Positions 18,509 to 26,517 of a DNA stretch of 64,000 nucleotides are shown in pieces (position 1 is the stretch's first letter; each line of letters begins with the position of its first letter). Source of the DNA: Acidobacteriota bacterium (GTDB lineage Bacteria; Acidobacteriota; Blastocatellia; Chloracidobacteriales; Chloracidobacteriaceae); NCBI GenBank assembly GCA_016208495.1, contig JACQXX010000043.1, forward strand, positions 1 through 64,000, in the 5' to 3' direction. The notes under the pieces were generated by a model, which ran no database searches, was not told the DNA's origin, and was given only the letters and a program-made list of their open reading frames with translations. The position numbers and the translations under genes are program-made.

Positions 18509-19120
18509 TCAGGCTTTTAAGCCATTGACCAGAGTATCAATCAGATGGGTAATGAGTTGTTCGCGATCTACCCATGGAAAATCCTGATGATCAATCAAGA
18601 GCACCACCAGCCCGTGAATCGCGGCCCAAATCGTTTGACTGGCCGTGGCCACATCAACCGGGCGGAACGCCTTCTGGTCAATACACGCCTGAACGATCCC
18701 AACCAGATAGCTGAAAGCTTCGTGCCCAAGGGATTGTTCAAAGGGGAATCGCTTCTCAAAATCACAATTGTGGTTCATCCCGCTGAAAACCACTTTGTAG
18801 TGATTAGGGTGTGACAAACCAAAGTCAATATAGATGCGCAGACCACGTTTCAGAGCCGAAACCGGATCCGGTTCCAATTCGCCCAGTTTGCTGTAGGACT
18901 GAATCAGTTCGCCAAACATTTCCTGGCAAATGCCATAGAGGAGTTCGGCTTTATCCTGAAAATAGAGATAGATCGTGGTTGGAGTGTATTCGATCTTTTC
19001 GGCAATCTTGCGCATGGAAACATTGTCATAGCCTTCAACCGCAAACAGTTCGCGGGCGGCGTCCAGGATTTCCTGGCGCAAAGATTCTTTTTCACGTTGC
19101 CGACGTTCTTTCACACCCAT
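18509..19120 (-). CDS. TetR-family repressor of the adjacent ABC exporter
   Basis: A 203-residue regulator. Residues ~14-60 are the TetR N-terminal helix-turn-helix (ILDAARELFAVEGYDNVSMR, then KIAEKIEYTPTTIYLYF). The C-terminal ligand domain has the common pattern with AAIHGLVVLLIDH near its end. The gene is first of the run tetR-permease-ATPase-adaptor on the minus strand. Two copies of one palindrome flank it: upstream of its own start (19167-19183) and between it and the permease (18478-18494). That layout predicts autoregulation together with repression of the exporter, relieved by an unknown ligand, probably an export substrate. Confidence 0.9.
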   Translation of the reverse strand: MGVKERRQREKESLRQEILDAARELFAVEGYDNVSMRKIAEKIEYTPTTIYLYFQDKAELLYGICQEMFGELIQSYSKLGELEPDPVSALKRGLRIYIDFGLSHPNHYKVVFSGMNHNCDFEKRFPFEQSLGHEAFSYLVGIVQACIDQKAFRPVDVATASQTIWAAIHGLVVLLIDHQDFPWVDREQLITHLIDTLVNGLKA

Positions 19121-19166
19121 ATCGAGTTCAACTTCTTCAAAACAATTCGAAAAACAAAGAAAATTT

Positions 19167-19183
19167 ACTTAACAGCGTTAAGT
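19167..19183. promoter_or_regulatory. TetR operator, copy 1 (autoregulatory)
   Basis: ACTTAACAGCGTTAAGT is a perfect palindrome with 7-base arms and a 3-base centre, about 45 bp upstream of the tetR start; it shares CTTAAC/GTTAAG with the site at 18478-18494. Confidence 0.85.
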
Positions 19184-19216
19184 ATACTTTTTTTGACTTG
19201 AGTGTCAACTACAAAA

Positions 19217-19392
19217 TGAACGAACAAGAGCGAGTAGCGAGATAGCAAGTAGCGAGTAGTTTTAAACCAAAACCAAAACTTTATGCACTTTCACAAAACT
19301 GAAATGATGTCCAATTACAGATTTCTTGTCCTGGGTTGGCTACTCGCTATCTCGCTACTCGCTATCTCGCTACTCGCTCTTGTTCGCTACTG
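19217..19392. repeat. Inverted pair of TAGCGAG heptamer arrays
   Basis: Left arm 19219-19260 (GAACAAGAGCGAGTAGCGAG...) and right arm 19337-19389 (reverse complement of the same, ending CTCGCTCTTGTTC) enclose about 75 bp. The region lies between the divergent tetR and Cys-tail protein genes. Confidence 0.8.
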
Positions 19393-19503
19393 GCTTTTTT
19401 TCTGATGTAACATCCTGTTTACGTGGGCTCCGTACCACACCAAACGCCTCCCAAGCGTTCCTTTCCAACCGGCAACCACCTTTTCCAACCCAAGGAGGTC
19501 ATT

Positions 19504-20655
19504 ATGTCAAACGTTGCCGCCAGACCGACACCACCGACAACAACCTGCCCACGTTGTGGTTCACTTCAACCCCTTTCCCAACCCTGTCCACACTGTCAGA
19601 CGTCACCCGAATCAGTTCCTCAACCTGTTCAATCGAAATTGGTGGCCAATGCCCTGATCATTCTGGCCGGAGTTCTGTTTCTCTGTGCCACGGCGCTGCT
19701 GATTTCCAAACCTGGAATCCAGTTTCTGGGATTCTACCTGGCAGCGGGAATTGGTGTCTGCCTCGGAAATATCTGGCTACGCTATCGCCGGGAAGGCGGT
19801 CAAAGCCCCAAACTCGATTTCAAAGACCCATATTTAATTGCCTATCTTCGTGGAGGAGAGGCTGAAACCCTCCGACTGGCCGCGATTGAATTGCTCCGCC
19901 GAGGGTTGCTGGTCGAACGTGAAACAACTTTTCTGGTCACTGCTGCTCCCGAGACCCCATCCAAAGCCGAAGCGCCGCTTGAAGCTTCTTTGCTGGTCTG
20001 GTTTCAAACTCCAAATGTCGCCAATTCGATTTTCAAGGATGCAAAACCAAAAAACAGTTGCCTCTATTTGAAAGACTGGCTGAAACAACTTGGATTGCTT
20101 CCGGATGAACATATCACGCGGGCCCGCCGCCTTCGGTTTGGGATTTCACTTTGTATCCTGATTGGGCTGGCGGCGATAAAAATTGGCTATGCCCTCTCAA
20201 CCGGGCATCTCAACATCCTGTTTTTGATACTCCTGGCGATTGGATTTTCGGTTGTGTTGGCCCTCACCTCGTTTCCGCGAAGAACACGCCTTGGCGATAC
20301 GGTTTTAAACGACCTTCAAAAACTCTATCAACCAGTTTGGTTTGAGAACCAATCGGTCAACCCGCTTCCCAACAACCAGCTTCCTGATCTGAGCGACCAT
20401 GTAACCTCACTTGCGGCGGTTTATGGGTTAGCAGCCCTTCCGCCCACCAGCCTGGACCTGGCTCAAAAACATTACCCGTTGGCGGTTGCAAACCCATCAA
20501 CCACCAGTTGCAGCAGTTGGAGTTCATCAGGTGGTGGCAGTTGTGGTGGGGTGAGTAGTTGCAGCAGTGGTGGTAGTAGTTGCGGTGGTGGAAGCAGTTG
20601 TGGTGGCGGCAGTAGCTGCGGTGGCGGTGGATGTGGTGGCTGCGGTGGAGGGTAG
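19504..20655 (+). CDS. Membrane protein with zinc ribbon and Cys/Gly/Ser-rich tail (TIGR04222-like)
   Basis: A 383-residue protein; AAGGAGG lies 5-11 bases before the ATG at 19504, which fixes the start. Order: an N-terminal zinc ribbon (CPRCG ... CPHC, ~15-35), two membrane helices (~48-90), a cytoplasmic domain (~95-215), two more helices (~218-262), another domain, then a tail from ~330 built of SCGGGSS-type units with eight cysteines in about 50 residues, ending GGCGGCGGG. This matches my memory of the TIGR04222 family, whose low-complexity tails often sit beside DUF692 genes, as here (next gene). I infer that the tail is a substrate for Cys modification. Confidence 0.72.
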   Translation: MSNVAARPTPPTTTCPRCGSLQPLSQPCPHCQTSPESVPQPVQSKLVANALIILAGVLFLCATALLISKPGIQFLGFYLAAGIGVCLGNIWLRYRREGGQSPKLDFKDPYLIAYLRGGEAETLRLAAIELLRRGLLVERETTFLVTAAPETPSKAEAPLEASLLVWFQTPNVANSIFKDAKPKNSCLYLKDWLKQLGLLPDEHITRARRLRFGISLCILIGLAAIKIGYALSTGHLNILFLILLAIGFSVVLALTSFPRRTRLGDTVLNDLQKLYQPVWFENQSVNPLPNNQLPDLSDHVTSLAAVYGLAALPPTSLDLAQKHYPLAVANPSTTSCSSWSSSGGGSCGGVSSCSSGGSSCGGGSSCGGGSSCGGGGCGGCGGG

Positions 20656-20735
20656 AACAAACCATCCTGGGGCTGAGGGCTGAAAAAGATGAACTGAATA
20701 ATTTTCCCCAGTCTCTCACCCCACTCACTCTTTAT

Positions 20736-20835
20736 TTATGGAAGCCTCGCATTAGAAAACAGCCAGGTAATTCAATCAACTCAATTTATTGAACTACTGA
20801 CTACTGACTACTGACTACTGACTACAAACTGGTAT
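20736..20835 (+). repeat. 104-bp MITE-like element, + copy with damaged left end
   Basis: The right two thirds (from CGCATTAGAAAAC to ACTACAAACTGGTAT) match 59621-59724, with extra ACTGACT heptamer units. The terminal AT of the element forms the first two bases of the ATG of the DUF692 gene. Confidence 0.7.
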
Positions 20836-21691
20836 GAAACCACATCGTGTTGGCCTTGGCTGGAGACCTAAATTAGCTCCTGAAATACTTGGAAACCTCG
20901 ACCAGATTGATGTGGTCGAGGTCATTGCCGATGATTATTTTTCGGCGCCAAAGGTTGATATTCGGGCCCTGCGAACACTGGCGGCTCAGGTGCCGGTTGT
21001 CCTGCACGGGGTTTCACTTGGAATGGCTTCGATTGCGCCAGTTGAACCCAGACGACTTGACCAGATGGCCCGGCTGGTCAATGAACTTGAGCCCGAATTC
21101 TGGTCCGAACATCTGGCGTTTGTTCGGGCCGGAGGCGTCGAAATTGGTCATCTGGCGGCGCCTCCACGAACCGGAGCCAACATTGAAGGCACGCTGGCCA
21201 ATCTGGAACAGGCACGCCGGGTTGTTGGCACCGCACCGCTCGTGGAAAACATCGCCACTCTGATTGATCCTCCTGGCAGCCAGATGACCGAAGTCGAATG
21301 GCTCAACGGCATCCTTTCCCAAACCCAAAACGGGATGCTCCTGGATTTGCACAACCTGTATGCCAATGCAGTCAACTTTGACTTCGACCCGGTCGAGGCC
21401 CTGCACCAGCTTCCGCTTGAACGAGTTCGTAGCATTCACCTGGCTGGAGGACGATGGATTTCAGCAAATAAAACCAGGGGGCGAAGACTCCTGGACGATC
21501 ATCTTCACGATGTTCCCGAAGCGGTATATGCTCTGCTCACCGAAGTTGCCAGACGAACCTGTCACCCGCTCACGGTTTTGCTTGAGCGTGATGGGGCATT
21601 TCCACCTTTTACCGTGCTACTCGAACAGCTTCGACAAGCCCGACAGGCCCTCCGTTTGGGCCGTAACGCAAATCTGAGTGAAGACAGTTAG
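20834..21691 (+). CDS. DUF692 / multinuclear iron-dependent oxidase (MNIO)
   Basis: A 285-residue TIM-barrel enzyme of Pfam DUF692 (PF05114). Likely metal ligands are visible in the family order: HGVSLGM, WSEHLAFV, VENIATL, DLHNLYANA, IHLAGG and LERDGAF. Characterised family members (MbnB, TglH) oxidise cysteine residues of peptides with a di- or tri-iron centre. The gene follows the Cys-tail membrane protein, which is the obvious candidate substrate, and precedes a small LigA-like protein. The annotated ATG sits on the last bases of a MITE-like repeat and has no Shine-Dalgarno, so the insertion may have replaced the original leader. Confidence 0.88.
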   Translation: MKPHRVGLGWRPKLAPEILGNLDQIDVVEVIADDYFSAPKVDIRALRTLAAQVPVVLHGVSLGMASIAPVEPRRLDQMARLVNELEPEFWSEHLAFVRAGGVEIGHLAAPPRTGANIEGTLANLEQARRVVGTAPLVENIATLIDPPGSQMTEVEWLNGILSQTQNGMLLDLHNLYANAVNFDFDPVEALHQLPLERVRSIHLAGGRWISANKTRGRRLLDDHLHDVPEAVYALLTEVARRTCHPLTVLLERDGAFPPFTVLLEQLRQARQALRLGRNANLSEDS

Positions 21692-21830
21692 TGATTAGTG
21701 GTTAGTGGTTAGTTATTATAGCCTTTCAGGTGCGACACGAAGTCGCACCTGAAAATCTATAGTTCTTCTCCGAAAGTATTGATTTCTAACCACTAACCAC
21801 TAATCACTAATCACTTTCTTCATTTTTCAT
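21689..21830. repeat. Inverted GGTTAGT arrays around a perfect hairpin
   Basis: AGTGATTAGTGGTTAGTGG starts at the DUF692 stop codon and is mirrored by 21787-21813. Between them, 21724-21736 and 21742-21754 form a perfect 13-bp stem (TTTCAGGTGCGAC) with a 5-base loop, which could act as terminator or processing site. Confidence 0.75.
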
Positions 21831-21850
21831 TCCCAATTCTTCATTCTGCT

Positions 21851-22117
21851 ATGTCCAGTGAACACTTCGAAGCTTTTGTCGCTCGACTGTATGCCGATAC
21901 CAGTTATTGCGAATTGTTTCTGTCCAATCCGCAGCAGGTAGCCCGGCAGGCAGGGTTATCTGAAACGGAGATCGCAGCACTTGACCAGATTGATTTGGTG
22001 GGCCTGGATATTGCCTGTCAGAGTTTTGCCCGAAAGCGAGATCAAAAAGCCAGACATCAGCCAAAATTATCCAGGTGGCGAAAATTGCTTCAGAAAGTGA
22101 TTGCCTGGTTTGGGTGA
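21851..22117 (+). CDS. Small LigA-like protein, probable DUF692 partner
   Basis: An 88-residue protein. Its centre (FVARLYADTSYCELFLSN, then GLSETEIAALDQID and a SFARKR segment) has the helical pattern of the LigA/nitrile-hydratase-alpha-like fold that also serves as leader or partner in several peptide-modifying clusters. I recall similar small proteins beside DUF692 genes, but cannot verify this. Possible roles are substrate recognition for the oxidase or a precursor-like function; the C-terminus is basic and Cys-poor, which speaks against its being the modified substrate itself. No Shine-Dalgarno is obvious. It is separated from the DUF692 gene by the repeat at 21689-21830. Confidence 0.6.
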   Translation: MSSEHFEAFVARLYADTSYCELFLSNPQQVARQAGLSETEIAALDQIDLVGLDIACQSFARKRDQKARHQPKLSRWRKLLQKVIAWFG

Positions 22118-22174
22118 GGAAGCAACATAAGAGCTATTATCAGATGCAAATTATTTCCTTGACACTTTTAGGAA

Positions 22175-23023
22175 ATGCTTTTGAATTTTCTTTTCTACCC
22201 ACACGCTCTCCTGATTGACTCAATGAAGCTTATGTCATTTCAAATTTTTGCTCAGCGCCCAGCCCAAAGATGCGACGTTTGCCATCAGTCAGATTGTTTT
22301 GACCCGATTACCTGTCGGTGTAGCCGCTGTCAGCCAATCATTGACCAGGGTATGACTTCGAAAGTGGCTGTTCATCGGCGTCAACGACCAGTTTCAATCC
22401 CGCTCCCCTTTCGATCAGACTGGTTTTTTCAGCCGTACTTTCCCAAATCAATCAAACAGAAAGCATTTGATCCGAAACCAGGACTCCCCTGGTGGAAAGT
22501 TGTGCTTCCAGGACTCACCCTGGTTGAAAAACTCGCGTTTTACCTGCTTCTCCTGGCACTGCTTCCCGCCTGGCTGGTGCAACAACGCGTGCAAAATGCA
22601 ATCACTGCCCGCGCTGTCCTTGGGCAAGTCCTTGTGATGCAAGACACAGCCTGCGACCTGATTACTTTTGATAACTACACTGACAATCATCTGTACTACC
22701 CGGTCATTCAAATCCAGGGATGCAGGCATGTCAACGAGACTCCCTCGGAAGAAATCAACCGCAAAATGGGGATTTACAATGGTTATCGGTTGATTTGGAA
22801 AGCCCGAAAAAAAACCGATTCCGAGCCTTCCAGTTTTACCGCCGTCATGGTGCCGTTGGTTCAAACCGGAATGTTCCGAACCGGAGATGACTGCTTTTAT
22901 ATTGATGAATATGGAGTTATGAGACATTCAGGGAGTCCAGCGGTTATTCCAAACCGTTTGAGCCCGGTGTGTGAGCGAGATTTCAGCCTGTTTGGTTCGT
23001 GGTTTCATCCTGTCCGATACTAA
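22175..23023 (+). CDS. Unknown membrane protein with Cys-rich N-terminus
   Basis: Family not recognised. Up to 282 residues; the start may instead be the ATG at 22223. Residues ~32-52 hold a cluster of six cysteines (RCDVCHQSDCF, then CRCSRC), probably a zinc site. Residues ~115-135 form one membrane helix (LAFYLLLLALLPAWL). The C-terminal ~140 residues have three or four further cysteines and look like an extracytoplasmic beta-rich domain. It lies in the run that begins with the Cys-tail protein and DUF692 enzyme, all on the plus strand, but the spacing does not prove cotranscription. Confidence 0.55.
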   Translation: MLLNFLFYPHALLIDSMKLMSFQIFAQRPAQRCDVCHQSDCFDPITCRCSRCQPIIDQGMTSKVAVHRRQRPVSIPLPFRSDWFFQPYFPKSIKQKAFDPKPGLPWWKVVLPGLTLVEKLAFYLLLLALLPAWLVQQRVQNAITARAVLGQVLVMQDTACDLITFDNYTDNHLYYPVIQIQGCRHVNETPSEEINRKMGIYNGYRLIWKARKKTDSEPSSFTAVMVPLVQTGMFRTGDDCFYIDEYGVMRHSGSPAVIPNRLSPVCERDFSLFGSWFHPVRY

Positions 23024-23058
23024 CCTTCTGATGAAAATTCAGTCTCCCCACTTTGCGT

Positions 23059-23596
23059 ATGCTCTTCACACTGCGACTTGCCGATCATTCAGACGTGTCA
23101 CTCCTGCAGAAATTGATCCCGCTTTCGGTTCGTGAACTCAGCCGGGATGTCTACACCGCTGATCAAATTGAAAGCGCCATCGTCCACATTTTTGGCGTTG
23201 ATACCCAACTCATTGACGATCAAACCTATTTTGTAGTGGAAGCCAGCGGCGTAATTGTCGGTTGCGGTGGCTGGAGCAAACGCAAGACGCTCTTTGGCGG
23301 AGACCAGACCAAAAGCCGCCACGGTTGATTCCCGGCTTGATCCAGCCGTTGAAGCCGCCCGGATTCGGGCATTTTTTGTTCATCCAGACTGGAAGCGCCA
23401 GGGTATCGGTCGTCTGATTATCAATGCCTGTGAATCAGCCGCTGTTCAGGCTGGGTTTCGACGCTTTGAACTGGTGGCAACGCTTCCCGGCGAGCCATTG
23501 TATGCGGCGATGAGGTATTGCGTTACCAATCGGTTTGAGATTCCAATGCCAGATGGCAATTCCCTGCCAGCTTCACGCATGATCAAAAAATTGTAA
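23059..23596 (+). pseudogene. GNAT acetyltransferase, broken by a frameshift
   Basis: The N-terminal part (TLRLADHSDVSLLQKLI ... VVEASGVIVGCGGWSKRKTLFGG) and the C-terminal part (IRAFFVHPDWKRQGIGRLI, with the acetyl-CoA loop RQGIGR, then LYAAMRYC) are in different frames. The change of frame falls near the AAAA run at 23312-23315; adding or removing a base there would join them into one ~180-residue GNAT enzyme. The initial ATG at 23059 is preferable to a TTG two codons earlier. Either the gene is inactive, it is rescued by slippage on the A run, or the assembly has an error. Confidence 0.75.
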
Positions 23597-23603
23597 GTAC
23601 GCT

Positions 23604-24011
23604 ATGGCTCAAATCTTCATTGAAGGCTATACACTTGACGAGGTTTTTCATTTTCCGCTGCCTGATCTTGAAGCTTTGATTTTTACCGGCGAGCCAATCG
23701 AATTGAAGATTGGATCGGCCAAAATCCTGGCTCAATTTCAGAAAACAGAGTGTACATTGACGCTTGAACTGGCCCACATTGATGGTGGAGGCGAAGGCGT
23801 TCTCCTGACACTCGCCCTCCTGGTCGAAAAATATGCACAACTGACCAACCTGACGCAAATACACTGGATCGTCCATGCCGTTCACTGTGCCAAACCAAAT
23901 CTAAAACTCCAGCGGATGCTCATTCGGAAAGGTTTTCAAATCAAAGAAATGGAAGGGTTTGGTTTGGTCTATTTTCGAAACCAAATGTTAGGTTCCCATG
24001 GAGAAAATTGA
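23604..24011 (+). CDS. Conserved-looking small protein of unknown function
   Basis: A 135-residue soluble protein with no motif I recognise. It is mixed alpha/beta; the C-terminal third (WIVHAVHCAKPNLKLQRMLI, then RKGFQIKE) resembles the last part of some GNAT-like folds. It starts 7 bp after the acetyltransferase remnant and its end overlaps the radical SAM gene by 14 bp, which argues for translational coupling with that enzyme and against its being spurious. Confidence 0.6.
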   Translation: MAQIFIEGYTLDEVFHFPLPDLEALIFTGEPIELKIGSAKILAQFQKTECTLTLELAHIDGGGEGVLLTLALLVEKYAQLTNLTQIHWIVHAVHCAKPNLKLQRMLIRKGFQIKEMEGFGLVYFRNQMLGSHGEN

Positions 24012-24975
24012 ACTACCTAAAAAACCAAAACTGAAAGCCGACGCGATACCAGCCGCGCCCTGGCCGCCAGCGCCGAAATACTATTCTGGCGGATTTGAAG
24101 CCACACCCCATCCAACCACGGGAGTCATCACCTGGAACATCAACACCACGTGCAATTACCGCTGTAGCTATTGCACACAACGGTTTCTGGACAATCGTGC
24201 CCGCTGGGCGCGAGACACACAGGCTTTTTTGGAAGGCTTCGCGCGATTGCCGGGACAATGGGAAGTCAAACTTTCGGGGGGCGAACCCTTTTTGCATCCG
24301 ACGCTGTTGGAAATTGTGGCTGGACTTCAACGTCTGGGACATCTGGTCAGCGTAGTGACCAATTTTTCAGCAACAGAGGAAAAACTCCTGGCTTTCCTGC
24401 ACGCCGCCGGAACGGCATTGCGGGTATTTTCGGCCAGTCTGCATCTTGAATATGTCTGCGATCAGACGTTACTGGTTCAATTTACAGAAAAAGCCAGACT
24501 GGTTCAGGAGCGGTTACCCGAAAGCGCATCCTTGAACATCACCTGTGTCGCCACCCGTGATACCCTTTCAAAACTGGCTGAACTGGCCAGGTGGTTCGCC
24601 AATCAGGGTCTCAGGTTTAAAATTCAACCTGAAAAACAAAACCGGGATGTGATTGAGTACACGCCGGAAGAGCAACAGCACCTGGTCCAGCTTGGGGGGC
24701 ATAACGGGCTTGGAAAAATCGCCTGGTCATTTCAAGGCCGACCGTGCTGGGCTGGGGCGTGTTCCTTCACGCTCGATGATCTGGGGAATGCCTGGCGCTG
24801 TTATCCCGCCCGTCGGTTTCGTACCCAGTATCTCGGGAATTTTCTGACACCTGCCTTTGTCCTTGCTGAGGGACCATCTCCCTGTTTATATGCTTATTGC
24901 AATTGCACCGTTCCTATTGAGCGGGGAATGATGCCTACAACTGAGGGAGAAATTTTTCATGGCGATGAAATTTAA
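23998..24975 (+). CDS. Radical SAM protein with SPASM-like Cys-rich C-terminus
   Basis: A 325-residue radical SAM enzyme. The cluster motif is Cys52-x3-Cys56-x2-Cys59 (CNYRCSYC), followed by KLSGGEPFLHP, the SAM-contacting GGE segment. C-terminal cysteines in PCWAGACSF, NAWRCYPAR and SPCLYAYCNC suggest one auxiliary iron-sulfur cluster of SPASM/twitch type, typical of peptide- and protein-modifying enzymes. The gene overlaps the preceding unknown gene by 14 bp and the following Pro-rich protein gene by 17 bp. Its presence a few genes after a DUF692 oxidase and a Cys-tail protein hints at a shared modification pathway, which is inference. Confidence 0.85.
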   Translation: MEKIELPKKPKLKADAIPAAPWPPAPKYYSGGFEATPHPTTGVITWNINTTCNYRCSYCTQRFLDNRARWARDTQAFLEGFARLPGQWEVKLSGGEPFLHPTLLEIVAGLQRLGHLVSVVTNFSATEEKLLAFLHAAGTALRVFSASLHLEYVCDQTLLVQFTEKARLVQERLPESASLNITCVATRDTLSKLAELARWFANQGLRFKIQPEKQNRDVIEYTPEEQQHLVQLGGHNGLGKIAWSFQGRPCWAGACSFTLDDLGNAWRCYPARRFRTQYLGNFLTPAFVLAEGPSPCLYAYCNCTVPIERGMMPTTEGEIFHGDEI

Positions 24976-25489
24976 GACATTTCGAAACATCCTGATCGGT
25001 GGAGTTCTGATTTCCGTGGCCGGAATAGGTGCCTGTACAGTCATTAGTTTTTACTTTCTCGGTAGCCGACCAGCCCCCTCAGCCCCAGTGGCACCAGCGG
25101 CCCCGAGCGCGCCACCAGCACCGGTTGCGCCACCAATTGGCCAGCCCCCCAATGCCCCAACGCCACCGGCACCACCAGCCATTCCACTTGCTCCTGGCGC
25201 CCGCCGAATGGATCAACTCATCATCGAACAGCTTTCCAAACCCGTTTCCGGCGATAAAATTAAAGATGCCTTCAACCGTGAACCGTTTAAAGTCAACTTT
25301 TATCGGGATGGCACTGAGCCTCACTGGTCACGGCTTAAAATTGACTACAATCGGAATGAAAAATGGGATGAAAAGTGGGATCTCGAACAAGGTCAACCGG
25401 TCAAACGCCATGTCGCCAGTCAGGATGATGAGCAATATGACCAGGAATACCGCTGGGTTGGCGGTAAATGGGAACTCAAAACGAAATAA
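24959..25489 (+). CDS. Membrane-anchored proline-rich protein of unknown function
   Basis: A 176-residue protein. One N-terminal membrane helix (~10-34, containing GIGACTV, possibly a lipobox-like site), then a Pro/Ala linker at ~37-80, then a charged C-terminal domain of ~95 residues rich in Asp, Lys and Trp (IDYNRNEKWDEKWDLE, VGGKWELKTK). The C-terminal domain resembles small periplasmic beta proteins I cannot name. The start overlaps the radical SAM gene by 17 bp, so it is coupled to it; a second in-frame ATG lies 6 bases later. Confidence 0.65.
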   Translation: MAMKFKTFRNILIGGVLISVAGIGACTVISFYFLGSRPAPSAPVAPAAPSAPPAPVAPPIGQPPNAPTPPAPPAIPLAPGARRMDQLIIEQLSKPVSGDKIKDAFNREPFKVNFYRDGTEPHWSRLKIDYNRNEKWDEKWDLEQGQPVKRHVASQDDEQYDQEYRWVGGKWELKTK

Positions 25490-25564
25490 CCGAATACAAT
25501 TTGGAGTGCGATGACCTGTCATCGCTTTGGATTCCAGCGACTTGTCGCTAATTGGCCGAGTTTT

Positions 25565-25625
25565 GCTATAGATTTTCAGAATAAGAAACCACGGAATACA
25601 CGGAATACACGGAAAATAAAACCAA
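25565..25625. repeat. ACACGGAAT nine-base repeats, dispersed element copy
   Basis: TTCAGAATAAGAAACCACGG followed by two further ACACGGAAT units and AAAATAAAACC. The segment at 6105-6155 is a second copy (about 80% alike), and 50370-50402 is a weaker third. Confidence 0.65.
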
Positions 25626-25866
25626 ATTTTTCAATAGTTTCTGAGATTTCCCACAATAGAAACTCAGGAAATATTTATCTGAAAAGCTATAGATTCCGAA
25701 TGCAACCGACCTTTCCACGATTATCACGTTGCAGGAATGCTCCTGCTTGACAGTAGAACTTGTTCGGTGGAATGGTTTGCTGCCTTCGCTTCCCCTTCCA
25801 GCCTGAATACCGGCATTCGCCACAATCCTCAAAACACGATCAATATCAATTTTTTTGGAGACCCCT

Positions 25867-26304
25867 ATGCTCAAAGAGTTTAAAGAATTTGCCATGCGTG
25901 GAAATGTGCTCGACATGGCTATTGGTATCATCATCGGAGGCGCCTTCGGCAAAATCGTGACTTCGTTTGTGGGCGATATTTTAATGCCACCGATTAGCAA
26001 GATTTTAGGAAATATTGATTTTTCAAATAAATTCATCAACCTCTCAGATAAACCAGCCGCCACCCTGGCTGAAGCCAAGGCGGCGGGACTGGTCACAATT
26101 AACTATGGTCTGTTTTTCAACACCATTCTTGATTTCTTGATCGTTGCGTTTGCCATTTTTTTGCTCATCAAACAGGTCAATCGGTTTAAGAAAGCAGAAG
26201 AACCAGCACCTCCAGCAACGAAAGATTGTACATACTGCTGCTCACCAATTCCGGTCAATGCCGTTCGGTGTCCACAATGCACGTCCCAGTTAAATGCCGC
26301 GTGA
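25867..26304 (+). CDS. mscL: Large-conductance mechanosensitive channel with C-terminal zinc ribbon
   Basis: A 145-residue MscL homologue; GGAG lies 8 bases before the ATG at 25867. The N-terminal helix and TM1 ([18 protein letters not shown], then IGGAFGKIV) and TM2 ([18 protein letters not shown]) match the family, a homopentamer that opens under membrane tension. Instead of the usual short C-terminal helix alone, the end carries four cysteines in CTYCCSPIP ... CPQC, a zinc-ribbon-like extension on the cytoplasmic side. Such extensions are known in some MscL groups; their role is unclear. It is transcribed apart from its neighbours. Confidence 0.92.
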   Translation: MLKEFKEFAMRGNVLDMAIGIIIGGAFGKIVTSFVGDILMPPISKILGNIDFSNKFINLSDKPAATLAEAKAAGLVTINYGLFFNTILDFLIVAFAIFLLIKQVNRFKKAEEPAPPATKDCTYCCSPIPVNAVRCPQCTSQLNAA

Positions 26305-26517
26305 GTCAAATCATCCAAAACCTGGGCACAGCGTTCACTGTGCCCAATCGTTTTTCCAACGGCAGAATCGGCTTTCAGCCGGACCATAAAATGTGCAGTT
26401 GATTCAACACTCAAACATTGCCAAACCTGCCTCATGTGCTGTTATTATCTATGTTTCCATCTGCACCTGAGCGTCGGTTGCTTGTCCTCATTTATATTTT
26501 AACAAAGTACTATTTTC

